Part shown: in pieces, positions 10,776 to 22,559 of the stretch | Layout: each line of letters opens with the position of its first letter | How positions within the stretch are numbered: position 1 is the stretch's first letter | Origin: Hermodice carunculata | Lineage: Eukaryota; Annelida; Polychaeta; Eunicida; Amphinomidae | NCBI GenBank assembly: GCA_964020975.1 | Contig: OZ026622.1 | Location: forward strand, 56,334,511-56,398,510 | Length of the DNA stretch: 64,000 nucleotides | Direction: 5' to 3' | The notes under the pieces: generated by a model | What the model was told of the DNA's origin: nothing | The model's database searches: none | Seen by the model: only the letters and a program-made list of their open reading frames with translations | Program-made: the position numbers and the translations under genes

Positions 10776-11363
10776 AACAGGGGCCACATACAGCAGGTAA
10801 CCTGTCACCACAGGTAAACTTCACAAAGAAATTGACTCCTATGTGTGAGCCTGGTGACCACAAAAAAGCAATGCAGCTGTTCATGACAGTAGTTGCAGGT
10901 ACTACTGTGTTTATTAGCACACTTTATTTCATGAGGTACAGATAGTGATAGCTGACAAGCAGTCGTTCTTCTTGTGTGTGGCTAAAGGTGTGTATATGTA
11001 TTGGACTGTAAGTACAGTGTCGCTGTCTTGGAAAACTACCCCTTGGGCCACAAGAAAGGTGGCCTTTCATTATACATGTACTTGGTCTCTCACAAGAGGT
11101 ACAATTACAGTGGAACAATAGGACATGGGGTAATATTATGTAATCTCTCACAAGAGGGCAGTCTCTTGATGGAGGGGCTAACAAGAGAAGTACTGAGACA
11201 GCAATGAGTCTTTCTCAGCTTCCAGGAAACAGTGAGTCTTTCTCAGCTCCTTGGTTACAGTGACATAGACTAAAGATGGTACTGTTGCAGCTGAAGAAAT
11301 ACAATTTATATAAACATTTTAGCAACACATTTACATTTTCAATAACTTTAGCACTTATAATTA

Positions 11364-11542
11364 CAGTAATCCCTCCTTTGAGATTCCACTTCAATGACAT
11401 ATTGTCTGCCTATTAAGACCACATTTATGGGTACCCTATGGAATCATGTCACTGCCACTTAACCTCCATTAAGAGGTAACATGTTTTGCGTGACCACTTT
11501 TGGATATGCCCCAGGGGTGGTCTCTCACAGGAGGGACTACTG
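11364..11542. mobile_element. pogo/Tigger-like MITE with TA target
   Basis: 179 bp between TA dinucleotides, CAGTAATCCCTCCTTTGAGA at the left and TCTCTCACAGGAGGGACTAC (then TG) at the right. Closely related to 9519-9686. Confidence 0.75.
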
Positions 11543-11589
11543 TATGTGGGTTTTAATAACAAAGTACAATTAAAAAAGCAGTGGGAATA

Positions 11590-11738
11590 CTGGCCACAGA
11601 CATGTGGCCTTTCCGAGGGGCCACAGAGTCAGAGGGGGAAGAGACTGTTCGCCCCCTCAGGGGCCAACAGTCTTTTCGCCCTCGGTCTCCTTGGACACTC
11701 AACCTGTTGCCCCTCATAAAGGCCACATGTCTGCGGCT
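11590..11738. repeat. Inverted repeat, MITE-like
   Basis: TGGCCACAGACATGTGGCCT (11591 on) is inverted at about 11717-11738 as AGGCCACATGTCTGCGGCTA. The interior is GC-rich and repeats GGGGCCA words. It lies about 110 bp below exon 11852-11985. Flanking duplications are not obvious. Confidence 0.55.
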
Positions 11739-11851
11739 AGTCTTGCCAGTGAAGTACCCTCTACAGGATACACACAAGAACCCTTTAATTCTGCTCTTCC
11801 CCACTATCACATCTCTTACTGTACCCACTCGACAGTGCTCTGACGACCCAC

Positions 11852-11985
11852 CTCTGTGGTTGTCCTGTGATGGTCTAGAGGGCGCCGGTCTCTGTGGCTG
11901 GCAGGGCATGTCTGTGGCATTGGGAGACGGCGGTTGGTCTGGTTTGGGCTCAGTTAGCACAGTCTTCCTATGCTGAATTAGCTTC
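11852..11985 (-). CDS. NCKIPSD: NCKIPSD exon, start of proline-rich linker
   Basis: The acceptor TTGCAG (11986-11991) and donor AG|GTGGGT fit the exon; a second donor (GTAAGA, about 33 bp further on) would break the phase with the next exon. It reads KLIQHRKTVLTEPKPDQPPS, then a proline/serine-rich stretch ending QDNHR. Human has KLIHHRKETLSRR here. The start matches well, while the low-complexity linker is poorly conserved, as expected for an SH3-ligand region. It ends in phase 1, matching the exon at 8773-9236. Confidence 0.87.
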
Positions 11986-12734
11986 CTGCAACACAGCGTA
12001 TAAACACATTGTGTATTATATATGGTTACTGGGCCTGGTAACATGAAGTAACTTGCTGAAGCATTTTTGCTACACTCATTCAAAATGTGTAAAATGTCGC
12101 ATGGTAAGTGATGATCAAGTCTCTTCAGACGTTTTCTGAAGTACAACCTATTTATAAGACCTCTCATTACCAGGCAGAGTCTGATATAATTGGGGGAGGG
12201 GGGGGGGCTTCACTGAAGCACTTTTCCTATTATGTCAATGTTAAATGTCCCCTCATTATAAGGTAGATTTGCTGTAATTTGGTCCAAGCCAAGGATACAT
12301 GTGTATATTTTTACATATGTATTGATTTGTCAAGAATAAAAGAGAATCTGAATCTGAAATCTGAATCTGATCCCACCAGCAGTGTCATACAGGGGCAGCT
12401 TCACACAAGGAAATTGAGCAAGGCAGGAGCTGCCCAATCTTCCATATGTTTGCATTTATATGGTGCTGTTGAATTTGTAACATCTGAATGGTTTACCCAG
12501 ACTGATAAATCTATTGATTATTTTCCAAGGACTTAAAGGAGCAGCAATGCAGCATGAAAGTCCAACACACACATGAATCTCTGAACTCATTTCCTTATAG
12601 AAAAAAACAGAACTGCCAACCTTGAAAACAAACTGTCAGATAAACTTGATTCTTTGCTAGCAGACTTTATTATAGAATTTCAATTTACATACAACCTCAA
12701 TCTGTTTGAGAAATAATAGTAATTAATACTGTAA

Positions 12735-12860
12735 CATATGGCAAGCCAAAGCTGCAAATATTTGCAAATAGAGATATTTATATATCACTAAATGCAGATA
12801 TCTGCATCAAAATACAGGTATCTATATTTCCAGTCTAATTCATACATCTCTATTTGTGCT
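12735..12860. repeat. Palindrome-rich satellite element, copy 1
   Basis: Starts ATATGGCAAGCCAAAGCTGC, then ATTTGCAAATAGAGAT and a short run of ATGCAGATATCTGCAT-like palindromes, ending with CATCTCTATTTG. It is the inverted relative of 14290-14680 and lacks the MITE found there. Confidence 0.7.
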
Positions 12861-14289
12861 GCCTCGTGGTGAAAGTACAGTTAATGATGGATCCCTATGC
12901 ATCCTCTCCCCCCCCCCCCCCCCCCCCCGTATCCTCATTGTGTAATTTTAGGTCTACAAGATCAATCCCATCCCATTTCTTTCTTTTTTTCTCAAAATAA
13001 TACATAAACTTTGTGGTATTTTACCAAGATTTGTATAAGGCAGTGTTTGAAGCAGGTTCGCACAAATTAGGTGCTGGAAACTAAGTTTATTACATCTGGT
13101 AAATAAAATCTTAAACCTTTTTTTTGGCGAAACTATGCATGGTTACATGTACCCCTGTTAGCAAAGAGATTGAAGTTTTGCCTAGTATCATGCCTATTTC
13201 TCCTTTTTCTGAAGCTTATCCTGAATGTGCTATCCTGCATGGATATTAAGGATAAGGTTTTACTTGACAATGTAGTCTTTTATTTGGTTTGTCAGTCATT
13301 GGTTTCAAGTAGTAGACAAACCAATGAGCGGCCATGGTGCATTTAATAAAACACTGACTTTTTCAAAATGGCATCATTTTCAAACTTATTTCTCCCAATA
13401 CAACTTTGATTTGGTGCGTATTAGCCCTGATTAGACATGTGAGAAAGAAAATCCAGAATGGGTGGCCCATTAATTGGGAATGACGTTGGGATCACTTGTT
13501 GAATTTTTCTGTTTTCGCTCGCTGAAAATTCAACAACTCGTGATCCCAGTATTATCCTCAATGGGCCACTCATACTGGATTCTCTATGTTCTTGATTTAA
13601 AACAAAGGGGATTTTCTGAGGGTTTACGGGCAGTTGGTCATGTACATATTTATAGTAAAACTTATGTTTAGAGATAGCAAAAAATGTACAACTTTTGTCA
13701 AATCATATTAATATTGTTATTGATATAACTGATTATACATGTACACTTTTTACTGTTTATAAAGGCAAATCAAATCAAATAAATCAAATTAATTTTGTCA
13801 TTTTGTTGCCTCCTGTCCTGAGCAGGCTTTCCCCACATGAAGTTCACACTGGGAACTGGTCCATGCTGGGAGCAAGATAATGATGATGACTCAAGACACC
13901 CTCCTACGACTACGTGGCAAATTGGTCACCATGAACATTATGAAACTTGCTCCATATAGGCCTATAGTCGTTATATTTTTTTTTATAGAACACATATGTG
14001 CACTGGTCAAGGCTGTCCAGGGCACACACTGTCATATAGTTTTATTTCAGTTCAGCGGTGATCGAATATCGCTATGATCAATGTGGTGGGTGTCATAGCT
14101 AGAGCTAATAATACCTTAGACCTAGAATCATGCATGTGGGGTGATGTGATCTGATATGGCTCCAAATCAAATGTTGTAATTTGCATAGCCAAGTTTGGAT
14201 TGTGCGCTCTTTGGTCTCACATGGTGAAATCAATGCACAGATCTGTAGCAGTTCTGCACCAGGATGCATTCATTGCTCTGTAGCTTGCG

Positions 14290-14680
14290 TTGTTGAAATA
14301 GAGATAATTATCTGTATTAGAAATACAGATATCTGTAATTCTAATTCAGATATCTGGATTTCCAGTCTAATACAGATATCTCTATTCCAAATTAAGATGT
14401 CTGAATTAGAAATGCAGATATCTGAACTACAAATACAGATATCTGTATTAGAAATACAGACATCTCTATTTGTGAATACAGTGGAACCTCATTAATCCTA
14501 ACACCTTTGTACCTCAGTGAACTGTTCAGATTAATGAAGCTTCTGGATTACTGAATCCTTATTACTTGAAATGAACAATTCTGTTCCAGGAGAAGTGTTC
14601 AGATTAATGAGACACAGATTGAGGTCCGTATTAATGAGGTTCCACTGTATTTGCAGGTTTGGCTTGTCATATAACAAGTT
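14290..14680. repeat. Palindrome-rich satellite element, copy 2
   Basis: About seven head-to-tail units of roughly 24 bp around AATACAGATATCTGTATT. The flank ATTTGCAGGTTTGGCTTGTC (14650-14670) is the inverse of the start of copy 1. A pogo-like MITE (14479-14647) sits inside it. Confidence 0.75.
14479..14647. mobile_element. pogo/Tigger-like MITE inserted at TA
   Basis: 169 bp with near-perfect ends CAGTGGAACCTCATTAATCC and ATTAATGAGGTTCCACTG, flanked by TA on both sides. The related satellite at 12735-12860 preserves the empty site (AAATATTTGCAG), so insertion and TA duplication are both visible. Confidence 0.88.
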
Positions 14681-14732
14681 ATCATCATACACCAGAGCTG
14701 CCAGGAGTTACAGAATTAATTTATAATTTCAT

Positions 14733-15043
14733 TCAGTGAGGAACAAATCTAACAGTCTGCTATCAAAGTCTACAAGTACTAAGCAGAACAAATCTAACAG
14801 TCTGCTACCAAAGTCTACAAGTACTAAGCAGAACAAATCTAACAGTCTGCTACCAAAGTCTACAAGTACTAAGCAGAACAAATCTAACAGTCTGCTATCA
14901 AAGTCTACAGGTACTAAGCAGAACAAATCTAACAGTCTGCTATCAAAGTCTACAAGTACTAAGCAGAACAAATCTAACAGTCTGCTACCAAAGTCTACAA
15001 GTACTAAGCAGAACACACCTAACAGTCTGCTGTCAAACACTTA
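14733..15043. repeat. 45-bp minisatellite, about 7 copies
   Basis: Unit GAACAAATCTAACAGTCTGC followed by TACCAAAGTCTACAAGTACT and AAGCA. Copies differ by one or two bases, so it is young. As 45 is 15 codons, frames stay open on both strands with a 15-residue peptide repeat (NKSNSLLPKSTSTKQ on plus). No splice signals, start context or family support a gene. Confidence 0.9.
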
Positions 15044-15374
15044 ACATGGTCATTTTCCATATACAACCATCTTGCATTCTTGACTTTTTTTCAACCTGTG
15101 TGGATGTAGTTTTCCTGTTACATGGATAATATAATTGGAATTAATCTATTGCACCAGGTGAATCATATCTGATGCAATTTTGTTTATAAAAGCTGTGATT
15201 GTATCTATTGATAAAAGAGGTGGCTACATTGCCTGGTATTGTGACAATACACTTATCCATTGATTGTTGGGGAACGTGGTTAATTCTACTGGAAGTTAGT
15301 GTTTAGAAATGAGAATATATGGGTTTAATTTTGTGAATATATCATCAACCTTGAATGAATACAGATACTTTAAA

Positions 15375-15617
15375 ATGTCTAGGCTCTGTGTGTCTATTGT
15401 ATCAATAATTACAGACTCTGTGTCTGTTGTATCAATAATTACAGGCTCTGTGTGTCTATTGTATCAATAATTACAGGCTCTGTGTGTCTATTGTATCAAT
15501 AATTACAGGCTCTGTGTGTCTATTGTATCAATAATTACAGGCTCTCAGGCTCTGTGTGTCTATTGTATCAATAATTACAGGCTCTATGTGTCTATTGTAT
15601 CAATAATTACAGGCTCT
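15375..15617. repeat. 32-bp minisatellite, about 7 copies
   Basis: Unit GGCTCTGTGTGTCTATTGTA followed by TCAATAATTACA. Nearly identical copies, with one short internal duplication (GGCTCTCAGGCTCT at about 15540). Confidence 0.9.
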
Positions 15618-15839
15618 TGTGTGGAAAGCTGTTTTCTGCAGCTTTACTAATTCAATTATTTTCAAATCCAAACTTAGACCCCCACAATTTACATGGGAAA
15701 GTGTTAAAGAATTACTTTCATTAAGCATCCATTGCCAGCACAATTGTTATGCATGTAGTTTGTTGAGGACATGAGGCAAGAGTAGGTTGAAGTGTTTATC
15801 TAAGCTGGACATTGGTATGACACTGTCAGGGTCCGTCAT

Positions 15840-16027
15840 GATAGAGTAGAACCAACTATTTAAGACCATTCCCTCTGCCAGCCAAAAGTGGTCACATACA
15901 ACAGATGGTCTTTAATTGCAGGTAGAACTACAAAGAGTATAAACTCGAGCTCCAATGTCCACACAAATGTCCTTGCAAAAGACTAGTGGTCTTTCATGGC
16001 AGTGGTCTTAAATTGCAGGTGCTACTG
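15840..16027. mobile_element. Probable pogo-like MITE, decayed
   Basis: AGTAGAACCAACTATTTAAG at the left and CTTAAATTGCAGGTGCTACT at the right form an imperfect inverted pair, resembling the CAGTGGTACC family. It lies at the left edge of the 80-bp satellite. Confidence 0.5.
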
Positions 16028-16935
16028 TATCTATGAGACAGTGGTGTGTGACACCAGTCACACTAGGCCACTGACTGGTATGACAGCACCAGGGACCCTG
16101 GTATGATGCCTATTGAGAGAGTGCTGTATGACATCATGCAGTCATACTGGGACACTGACTGCCCTGGTATGATGCCTATTGAGACACTTGTGTATGACAC
16201 CAGTCATACTGGGACACTGACTGGTATGACAGCATCAGGGACCCTGGTATGATGCCTATTAAGAGTGCTGTATGACATCATGCAGTCATACTGGGACACT
16301 GACTGCCCTGGTATGATGCCTATTGAGACACTTGTGTATGACACCAGTCATACTGGGACACTGACTGGTATGACAGCATCAGGGACCCTGGTATGATGCC
16401 TATTAAGAGTGCTGTATGACATCATGCAGTCATACTGGGACACTGACTGGTATGACAGTACCAAGGGTCCTGGTATGATGCCTATTGAGACAGTGCTGTA
16501 TAACACCAGTCATACTGGGACACTGACTGGTATGGCAGTACCAGGGGTCCTGGTATGATGCCTATAGAGACAGTGCTGTATAACACCAGTCATACTGGGA
16601 CACTGACTGGTATGGCAGTACCAGGGGTCCTGGTATGATGCCTATAGAGATAGTGCTGTATAACACCAGTCATACTGGGACCCTGACTGGTATGGCAGTA
16701 CCAGGGCTCCTGGTATGATGCCTACTGAGACAGTGCTGTATGACACCAGTCATACTGGGACCCTGACTGGTATGACAGTACCAGGGGTCCTGGTATGATG
16801 CCAGTCATATTGGGACACTGACTGGTATGACAGTACCAGGGATCCTGGTATGATGCCTATTGAGACAGTGGTGTATGACTGGGATACTAACTGGTATGAC
16901 AGCACCACACACAGGGATCCTGGTATGACACCTAC
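16028..16935. repeat. 80-bp satellite with higher-order structure
   Basis: Basic unit about 80 bp containing GACACCAGTCATACTGGGAC and CCTGGTATGATGCCTATTGA. From about 16490 to 16790 the 80-bp period is strict. From about 16110 to 16430 two variant units alternate with a repeat length near 145 bp. The unit is itself rich in short palindromes such as AGTATGACT and CAGGGACCCTG. Confidence 0.88.
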
Positions 16936-17965
16936 AAAACTGCTATGTACACATGAAGCAGTATTTATTGGCAGGTGTTTTAATTGTGAAAGTGCATTTA
17001 TCAGTCAGTAATAAGACCACTTCTCAACAGCAGTTTCAAATATAATGTAAAACATTGTGATGGCTAATCTTTGATTCAGTCAGACTACATGCCTTTAAAG
17101 TTTAAAAAAACTTTGACAAAATTTATGTTGATGTCAGACAGACCTGACATCTCCATCAAACATGTCAAGGCTGAAAAGAATTAAATTTCACATAAGTAGG
17201 TGGCCCACATCAGTTGACATTTCAAAAAGAGCACATACAATGGTGAACTACCCTAATAGACAAAAGTGCGTGACCAACTGGCAGGTCTCCAGAGCAGATA
17301 ATGAGTGCATAAAAGGCAATGCCCTCAGGAATGAGGCCAGTCTGACGTAGATATTTCTTCCATGTGCATAGCTTTACTTTTGTTTGGTAACCAGAGTTTT
17401 TTTGTTGTTTTTTTACCCCATTAAAAATGGAAACAAGAGGTACATGGGCCTAATGCTCTGCTGACCATTATCACCAAAAAATCATTTCCTGAAATGCATT
17501 CCTCCACGACCTTGAGAAAAATTGATCAAGGTCATCCATATTATGCAATATCAAACTTCCATAAGATATACATTTGTGGTACATTTAGCATCAGTTACAT
17601 TACACTATCTCTCGACCACCATGGCCAAGACCTCTGTGTCTGGCCAAATAACCTGACACAATTGAGTTGGTTTGTGGAATTTAAAAATCGGGGGCCTTGC
17701 CAGTCTGCATCTGGTCTCCTTGTGGGGACCAGATGACACTGGCACGACCTGACTTTTGGAGCCCTCAAACCCTGAAGGGTTGGGGGTTGTTATACTACCT
17801 AATTTGGCCGAGTCCTTTAGGGGCCAGAGTATGTAAGGTATTAATCCAGTGGTTTTTTGTGGATCTGAGTATGTGGCTGTTCACGCTTTCCACATGGTTT
17901 TTGTGGGAGATGGTCTCTATTGGAGAATTTCAAAATCCTGTGTTATGTTGCAGCCTGGGTGGTTA

Positions 17966-18480
17966 AAGTGAAGACTGCTCGGTGTAGAAATTGACAACAA
18001 GCTCAAATTTGATGTACATATTACCTCTATCTGTAAAAAAGCAGCCAGGCAAATAAATTTTCTCAGAGGAATCAGCTCATATTTTGACGAGTCCTCCAAA
18101 CTTCTGATTTTTAGGTCTTTTATTCTTTCAAATTTTAATTATTGTCCTCTAGTCTGGCACTTTTGTGGTGCTACTCTTACCAAAAAGTTGGAAAACTTAC
18201 AGGAACAAGGTCTTAGTTTTGTTTTTAACGACCATTCTAGTGACTACTGCACCCTTCTTAAAAGGGTAGGACTGCCAAGTTTATCAATAGGGAGACTACG
18301 CTCCCTGGCCACAGAAGTGTATAAGGCCCCAGGCAGCTACGGTCCAGACTACACTCAGAATATGTTTTTACAACGTCAGCCTAATAAGAATTTCTGGCCA
18401 TCTAGATATTTGGATCTTCCTGCTTTTAATAAGGTCACTTTTGGAAAAAATAGTTTCACTGTGATCTAAATATCTGGATG
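17966..18480 (+). mobile_element. LINE fragment, end of reverse transcriptase (CR1/Jockey-like)
   Basis: Reads LGVEIDNKLKFDVHITSICK, KAARQINFLRGISSYFDESS, then FILSNFNYCPLVWHFCGATL and LENLQEQGLSFVFNDHSSDY. This is the thumb and connection region of CR1/Jockey-group LINEs, where LGV.ID..L.F..HI..CKKA and SNFNYCPLVWH are diagnostic. Both ends are truncated: no endonuclease or palm upstream, and the frame decays after about 18470. Confidence 0.88.
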
Positions 18481-18550
18481 GCTCGAAACTACCTCCTCTG
18501 AATAATTCTAGGGTTCATTCTGTGATAATATATTTTATATACAATCTGTT

Positions 18551-18952
18551 TTATTTCACATGTACATTAATTTTAGCCTGGGCTATTTTTTTATGGTCAG
18601 TTGTAATAGCCTCTGGCACATATTCTGTAATTGTCAACGTACCGACTTGAAATAAAGATTTGTATCTTGTATTTTGAATCTTGAGAGAGATGTGGGTTTG
18701 TCTTCGGATGGTAGAGGGGTGTTGGTGTATTCGTTTTGAAAGTGGTTGTGCACTTTGCATTTGGTGAATTTGATCAGGTATACTACATGGGTAGACCTGC
18801 AGCTTAGGTGGTTGCGGATGTTGTGGACTTGGGTGGTGTTTAGGTAGCTGTGGAAAGTGGTCCCTATACATATATATTTGCAGGATTGGCAGTGGGGAAG
18901 TGGGCATTTGTGAACTCCTGGGGTGGGTGTGGGATGGTCGTCTCTTTGTCAT
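18551..18952 (-). mobile_element. Penelope-like retroelement fragment, C-terminal part
   Basis: Minus-strand reading has KCPLPHCQSCKYI, a TTFHSY segment, RNHLSCRSTHVVYLIKF and TKCKVH. C..C...-spacer-C.S..VVYLI....C is the linker and GIY-YIG edge typical of Penelope-like elements. Fragmentary and inactive. It lies inside the DIRS-like fossil. Confidence 0.65.
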
Positions 18953-21900
18953 AAGAGATGTCGGGGCTGGACGGGGGCAGTGCTGCCTTGACTATATCCT
19001 CACTCATTTGTTCCCAAAAACCTGACTGTCCTGGTGGCACCATCTCTCGGTTCCTCTTGGACCCAGTGGTGACTCCTGGTGTGCATGCCTCCTTGTACTT
19101 CCTTCTTCCTTGGGTGCCTATATGGTGTGGTCAAATAGAGTTGAAAGCTCTGTGAACTTTTGTTCACAAACACATACGCACATTCCCTTCTGTGGAAAAT
19201 CTTTTCTGAGCAGTCTAGGACTCTTCTGCGGCTAGGACAGCTTACATTTGGTCAACATATACCTGTCGAAACATGGAAGTAGAGCGGGTCCATTTGGCCT
19301 GAAACTGAGATTTCAACATGGCATCTCGACGATCAGATTGCAGAGAGTGCCTACCAGGCAATCAATGCTTGGCAGCGTGCTGTTATTGTTGGTGCAGTGA
19401 CCACTTCTCCTTCGCTCTTGTTGGGAAAAGGTCAGAAGATGGATTCACAGAACCACTTTATGGCCACCTGGGATGACCATGAGCACTGCTTTGGTTGTCA
19501 CCAGCAACCTGGCCATGTTTGCTCTCGTGAGAATACATGCTGGTTCTGTGCTGATTGGGGAGAGGACAAGCGGCTGCTCTACATCCAGGCCTGGAAGATG
19601 AGCGACAAAGCTAGACCTTGGTGGCAAGTTCTTGCAGCCAAACGACAGGCTTTGGACTCTTGACTCCACCATGTCTTCTCCTGCAACTACACTAGAGAAG
19701 CGCAGACGAACCCACGAGGCTTGCTTGTATGTTCAGGTGGCTGCCGTCTCTAAACCTGAACATCCCAGGGGGAGTTATGAGAGGAGTCTACTTAGTCGCA
19801 AGCAGGGAGGGAAGGGATCACCTTGCGGTGATTATAAGCAGCTAGCTGAACCTTTGGCGATGACCAGACTAGCCCTCCTTTAGCCACTGACCCAAGGCTT
19901 GTCCTTGCCTTGGAGTCTATGGCTAGGAACAGGCACATGAAGGCTGACATGCTCAGGGGACTGATTGCCCCCTCTCAGCCCACTACTTCAGCAAACCCTT
20001 CCTGGAACATCAAAGCCCCGACCAACTTTCTGAGCTCCCATGTTCCAGAGCTCAGGTCAAAAGTCCGGGCATGTCTGAGCACAGAAGAGGGTACCCAAGT
20101 CTGTAGTGGCATCCTTTACCTGTTGTGAGCCTTCGGCTCCTGTGGTGGCACACCGCCCCAATGACCCAAGTGCCATCTCTGGTGCCCCCGGCCCTTGTTG
20201 GCTCCACAGGCTGCTCCTCCTGGTCTGTCCAGGACTGAGCTGCTAGTGGTTCCACTGCACCCCGAGTTTGAGCCAGATACACTGCCTCTCTCTTTTGAGA
20301 GGCAAGCGGGGGCTGGCTGGCACCTTTGCTGCACCTGAGCAGACCACCAGGGATGAGTAGCCGGCTGCCTCCATGTGGACTCAGCTCTTGGTGGGTCCTC
20401 AGGAGCTCTCACAGCTCCAGCGGGCTCCCTACAGCCAGCGGACCTCCAGGTCCACAGCAGCTATGGACCCTGCACTGAGCTTCAGATAGACTCAGGAGCC
20501 CTCACAACTCCAGCAGGCAGGCCAGCAGACTTCTGAGTCGGGGGGCAATTGTGGCTCCTGTGCTGAGTCCCCCAGAAGTCACACTCACTCTTCCCACCTG
20601 GGACGAGCATGTGCAGGCTGCGATAGAGGCGGCTACGACTACAAGCATCCTGGGACTACAAAATGTCCTGGCCGACCAACTCTCGAGAAGAGGTCAGCCA
20701 GCGGGGATGGAGTGGCTGCTCCACCCACTGGTTGTTCAGGCCATGTGGGGTACCCTACACATGGATCTATTTGCAACAAGTGTAAATGCATAACAAACAG
20801 TTTAGATATTGCCTGTCCCAGATCCGCAGGCCTTACCAATGGATACTCTAGCCATGGACTGGAGAAACCTTTGAGCATACGCCTTTCCATCTCCGCAGAT
20901 CCTGCCAAGGGTTCTGCAGAAGGTTCGGTCCCACAACTGCAATTTGATCCGGGTTGCCCCCTGGCGACCGAGGACAGATTGGTCTCTGGACCTTCTGGAA
21001 TTAAGTATTGAGCCTCTGCTACATTTACTGGTGTGGCCCAAACTTCTGGTGCAACCAAGGACGAGCGTGTTCTACAGGAACCCTCAACTGTTCAACCTCC
21101 ATGCTTGGCAGTTGTCGCACAGCACATCCACGACAAAGGTTTCTCTGAGTCAGACACAGATAGAATTGCCAGAGAGGGACTTCCATCCTCTTCTATAATG
21201 GTTTACTTGGCTTGTTGGAAAGTGTTTTTGGACTGGTGCTCCAGCAGAATACATCCATAGTCTCCATACATCACGGAAATTGCTGAACCAGTGGGAAGTC
21301 CCCGGTGAGAGCTGAAGGGTTCCAAAATCGGCCATCTCCTCAACCCTGGCGAACGTCTTAAACATTTGCATTGGGAGCAGACAGATGGTTCTCTCCCAGA
21401 CTGTCCGTCCCGGAGGTCTTAATATGGTCAGTGTGCCAGCAATGTTACAACCTCCTCCAATGCATTTGTATACCGGCAATAGCGGTTGAGAGGTAACATT
21501 AAGTAACTAATACGTTAAATTTTAGTAATTTTGGTATTAGTAAATATACTTACCTCTCGACCACCAGAGAAGCCCATCTAACCATCCTGCTTTCTTTACA
21601 CAGGTGTTTTCATTTGACCACTCATCACGGAGGAAGGAAGTGCAAGGGAGCATGCACACCTGGAGTCTCCAGCAAGTCCAAGAGATGGCGCTGCTGGGAC
21701 TGTCAGGTTTTGGGAACAATCGAGTGAGTAAACCAAAAGAATTGTGTTGGGCGATTTGGCCAGACACGGAGGTCTTGTCAATTGTAGTCGAGAGGTAAGT
21801 ATACTTACTAATACTGAAATTACTAAAAATTTCATGTGTCATTTGCCTTATTCTTTGCCAAAATATCGAATTAAATGTCCTTTTGTCAAGTACTTAATGA

Positions 21901-22559
21901 CCTTGAAAAATAGGTCAAGGTCACATTCATTGGGTCAAGGTGACCCAATAAGTAGGTCCCCAAGTACAGTTTTATATTCAGGGTACTCAAGTGCCATTCT
22001 GATATGGAGGCTCATTCCTCTTTGACATTGATGTCCGCATTATACCCTCATATTACAAAAACCCCTTCAAACTTTACAGGTCTGGTGACCTAACAAAAAT
22101 GGGTCAAGGTCACTGATCTTATATAACATATTAGCATTGAACATAATGTATATCCTATAAATTTGGCTTATTCAATTATTTTTCAAGATATGGAATTTTG
22201 TACCCTTCACAACATTTCAACTCATAATTTCTGTCCGAGTATAGGTGGCACCACTAGTCTCATATGCTAAATTCCATGAAAACAGTAAGGATGTTAGAGT
22301 GGTCACAAAATTTTCACATTTTGATCCATATTATACATAATGTTGTAGGTGGCACCACCAATATCACACTTGACCTAGATTTTCATACATTTGATAAGTC
22401 CTGAAAGTTATATGGGGCTATCTTGACAACTGTGGACTGTATCGCACTCACAAGCAAAAGTTCACAGATACAAGGTCGGATGGAATGAGGGGTGGCATAT
22501 GAGTGACGTCATAAGCTCTGCACCCTATTGTCAGCAAACCTAAAAAGGTAACAAATAAA

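Larger units (their letters stand above)
17608..21835 (+). mobile_element. DIRS-like (tyrosine-recombinase) retroelement fossil
   Basis: Left terminal repeat about 17608-17690 and right terminal repeat about 21720-21835 are inverted to each other (TCTCTCGACCACC and AAGACCTCTGTGTCTGGCCA at the left; inverse at the right), as DIRS elements have. Recognisable parts in order: a gag-like Cys/His-rich segment (about 19390-19670), an RNase H segment (about 20630-20800, LSRRG and MDLFAT motifs), a tyrosine-recombinase N-terminal segment (about 21060-21260), and a possible internal complementary region (about 21480-21562). The reverse transcriptase is largely missing. LINE and Penelope-like pieces lie inside. 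Broken in many places; moderately old. Confidence 0.75.
17434..22545 (+). mobile_element. Family B CAAGAGG-type element, split by a DIRS-like insertion
   Basis: Head at 17434 (CAAGAGGTACATGGGCC, then TGCTCTGCTGACC) and interior to about 17605; interior resumes at about 21836 and runs to a tail near 22545 (AGCTCTGCACCC ... TCAGCAAACCTAAAAA). The copy at 54466-56757 is uninterrupted and reads through the junction. It contains GTCAAGGTCAC and AAGTAGGTCCCCAAGTACAG motifs typical of the family. No coding capacity. Confidence 0.65.

Noticed and set aside
11553-12167. 204-codon minus frame covering an NCKIPSD exon
   Set aside because: Only 11852-11985 is supported by splice sites, phase and homology; the remainder runs into intron and a MITE-like repeat.
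20639-21058. Open minus frames over the DIRS-like region
   Set aside because: They are antisense to the recognisable plus-strand RNase H and recombinase segments.
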